Part shown: piece after piece, positions 13,140 to 14,054 of the stretch
Layout: each line of letters opens with the position of its first letter
How positions within the stretch are numbered: the stretch's first letter is position 1
Source: Bacteroidota bacterium
GTDB taxonomy: Bacteria > Bacteroidota > Bacteroidia > Flavobacteriales > Flavobacteriaceae
NCBI GenBank assembly: GCA_024278565.1
Contig: JAJRSY010000082.1
Coordinates: 1-14,054 of the forward strand
Reading direction: 5' to 3'
DNA length: 14,054 nt
Translations under genes and position numbers: made by a program
Notes under the pieces: generated by a model
What the model saw: only the letters and a program-made list of their open reading frames with translations
Database searches by the model: none
What the model was told of the DNA's origin: nothing

Positions 13140-13622
13140 ATGAAACTAAAAATAGCGCTACTTTTTATGATGACCACCCTAGGGGTGTCTTGCTCAAAGG
13201 ATGAAAACAAAGCCGAGTCAATAGTGGGTACTTGGCATGCCACTGAATTAAGAATCGATACCAATACGGCAAGTGACGATGCTAAATTCGGTAAGCAAAT
13301 ACTCGATTTTTTAACTGCTAAGGACTGTGTTATTTTAACGTTTAAGTTCAATCAAGACTTGACAACAGTAGCTGAGAGTTCAGGAAACTATCTTGAAGTA
13401 AACGCAACGGCGACTGGTTTGGATGTTCCTTGTCCAACCCAAAAGGATACCGATTCAGGCACCTATACCTTTGATGGAAGTATTTTGACCACTATTGATG
13501 CGAACGGAAAAACAGCGACTGCAAAGGTGACCATTAATGGCGATGTGATGGCCGTGGATGCTAAGGATCTGAACATTCCGAACTTTGATGATGAGGGCGA
13601 ATTGATTTTTACGAGAAATTAG
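13140..13622 (+). CDS. Lipocalin-like lipoprotein
   Basis: This is a 160-residue predicted lipoprotein. The signal peptide MKLKIALLFMMTTLGVS is followed by the lipobox cysteine C18 (LGVSC). The residues after it, SKDEN, resemble the K-D/E signal that sends lipoproteins to the outer face of the outer membrane in flavobacteria. The mature part begins IVGTWHATEL (28-37), a typical opening of lipocalin-like domains in Bacteroidota, and continues as alternating β-strands (CVILTFKFNQDLTTV, GTYTFDGSILTTI, KVTINGDVMAV, ending LIFTRN). A ligand cannot be named. It stands alone: the neighbour downstream is convergent and the rplM operon upstream is divergent. Confidence 0.8.
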   Translation: MKLKIALLFMMTTLGVSCSKDENKAESIVGTWHATELRIDTNTASDDAKFGKQILDFLTAKDCVILTFKFNQDLTTVAESSGNYLEVNATATGLDVPCPTQKDTDSGTYTFDGSILTTIDANGKTATAKVTINGDVMAVDAKDLNIPNFDDEGELIFTRN

Positions 13623-13672
13623 AGAATCCCGTTAATTGATTTTTTTAGTTTTGGTGGATCAATTTATGAGTT

Positions 13673-14020
13673 CTAGTTTTTAAGGAATTTTGTGTGTACC
13701 CGCTGTTCTTTTGAGATAATCCGAACAATATAAATGCCCGATTTCAAATTGGGTATGGGTATACTCAGGGCATTGTTGTGAATTTGCCACTGGTGCTTTT
13801 GTACTACGTTACCTGTAATATCTGAGATGGTAATACTTGCCTTAGCACTATTGAACAGTCCTATAACGTTGACCACATTGGTCGCTGGGTTGGGGAATAC
13901 CTTGATTTTTTGTAGCGTGGTTGTTTCTTTTTGAGGTGCTTTTTCTTCACCTTGTGCCGTTTGGGCAGTTCCCCAAAAGGAGCAGAGGAAAAGGATCGAT
14001 ACTAAAAGTAGCTTTTTCAT
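13673..14020 (-). CDS. Minimal secreted protein with type IX secretion sorting domain
   Basis: This is a 115-residue protein made of a signal peptide (MKKLLLVSILFLCSFWGTAQ, about 1-20), a short acidic/Thr stretch (21-37, GEEKAPQKETTT) and a complete type A C-terminal sorting domain (38-115). That domain is marked by IKVFPNPATN (39-48), ITISDITGNVVQ (63-74), LKSGIYIVRI (92-101) and the end KFLKN. This domain takes proteins through the type IX secretion system of Bacteroidota and is usually cut off on export. Here almost nothing would remain as cargo. The gene is complete: start ATG at 14018-14020 and stop at the low end. It converges on the lipoprotein gene. Confidence 0.85.
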   Translation of the reverse strand: MKKLLLVSILFLCSFWGTAQTAQGEEKAPQKETTTLQKIKVFPNPATNVVNVIGLFNSAKASITISDITGNVVQKHQWQIHNNALSIPIPNLKSGIYIVRIISKEQRVHTKFLKN

Positions 14021-14054
14021 TTCAAACGGGTATGCCCTAATAATTTGATTAAAA

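Noticed and set aside
13634..13664. aattgat/atcaatt inverted repeat between the two convergent genes at the right end
   Set aside because: A 7-bp AT-rich stem with a 17-nt loop is too weak to call a terminator.

Overview
The window looks like a chromosomal piece of a Flavobacteriaceae (Bacteroidota) genome, probably marine. The evidence is a type IX secretion C-terminal sorting domain, a lipoprotein with a flavobacterial-type acidic/lysine patch after the lipobox cysteine, promoters of the Bacteroidota TTTG/TAnnTTTG type, the rplM-rpsI-rpsB-tsf gene order, and a DUF6428 gene next to arsR. The genus cannot be fixed from the sequence alone.

Layout. Positions 1-2694 (+ strand) hold the 3' part of mgtE (Mg2+ transporter), a small cupin gene and a D-2-hydroxyacid dehydrogenase gene interrupted in frame by about 105 bp of repeat-like DNA. 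Positions 2695-3670 have no convincing gene; they contain two short non-autonomous mobile elements, one flanked by TAA and one by an 8-bp direct repeat. Positions 3671-6013 hold a DUF2867 gene overlapping an FAD monooxygenase gene (- strand), divergent from a TetR-family regulator. Positions 6015-6443 are a decayed DUF1801 gene. Positions 6541-7005 encode a TM2-domain membrane protein with an amphipathic N-terminus, closed by a hairpin terminator.

Positions 7088-9211 form an arsenic-response cluster: arsR, a Cys-rich DUF6428 gene, an ArsN1/PAT-like acetyltransferase and a thioredoxin-type arsenate reductase. No arsenite efflux pump is present. A 213-bp inverted-repeat element sits inside the cluster, 12 bp before the acetyltransferase start. 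A strong bidirectional terminator separates the cluster from the ribosomal genes.

Positions 9304-12762 (- strand) carry rplM-rpsI-rpsB-tsf, read from a clear Bacteroidota promoter at 12812-12842. Ribosomal protein S2 is 394 residues because of a charged linker and a C-terminal helix-hairpin-helix module. The window ends with a lipocalin-like lipoprotein gene (+) and a 115-residue secreted protein (-) that is almost only a type IX sorting domain.

The most distinctive signal is the amount of short repeat DNA. There are two TAA-flanked elements with related ends, a probable relic of the same family against the rplM promoter, an 8-bp-TSD element, a repeat translated inside an enzyme, and a 46-bp hairpin insertion in the pseudogene. 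No transposase gene lies in the window, so all of these would have to be moved from elsewhere.
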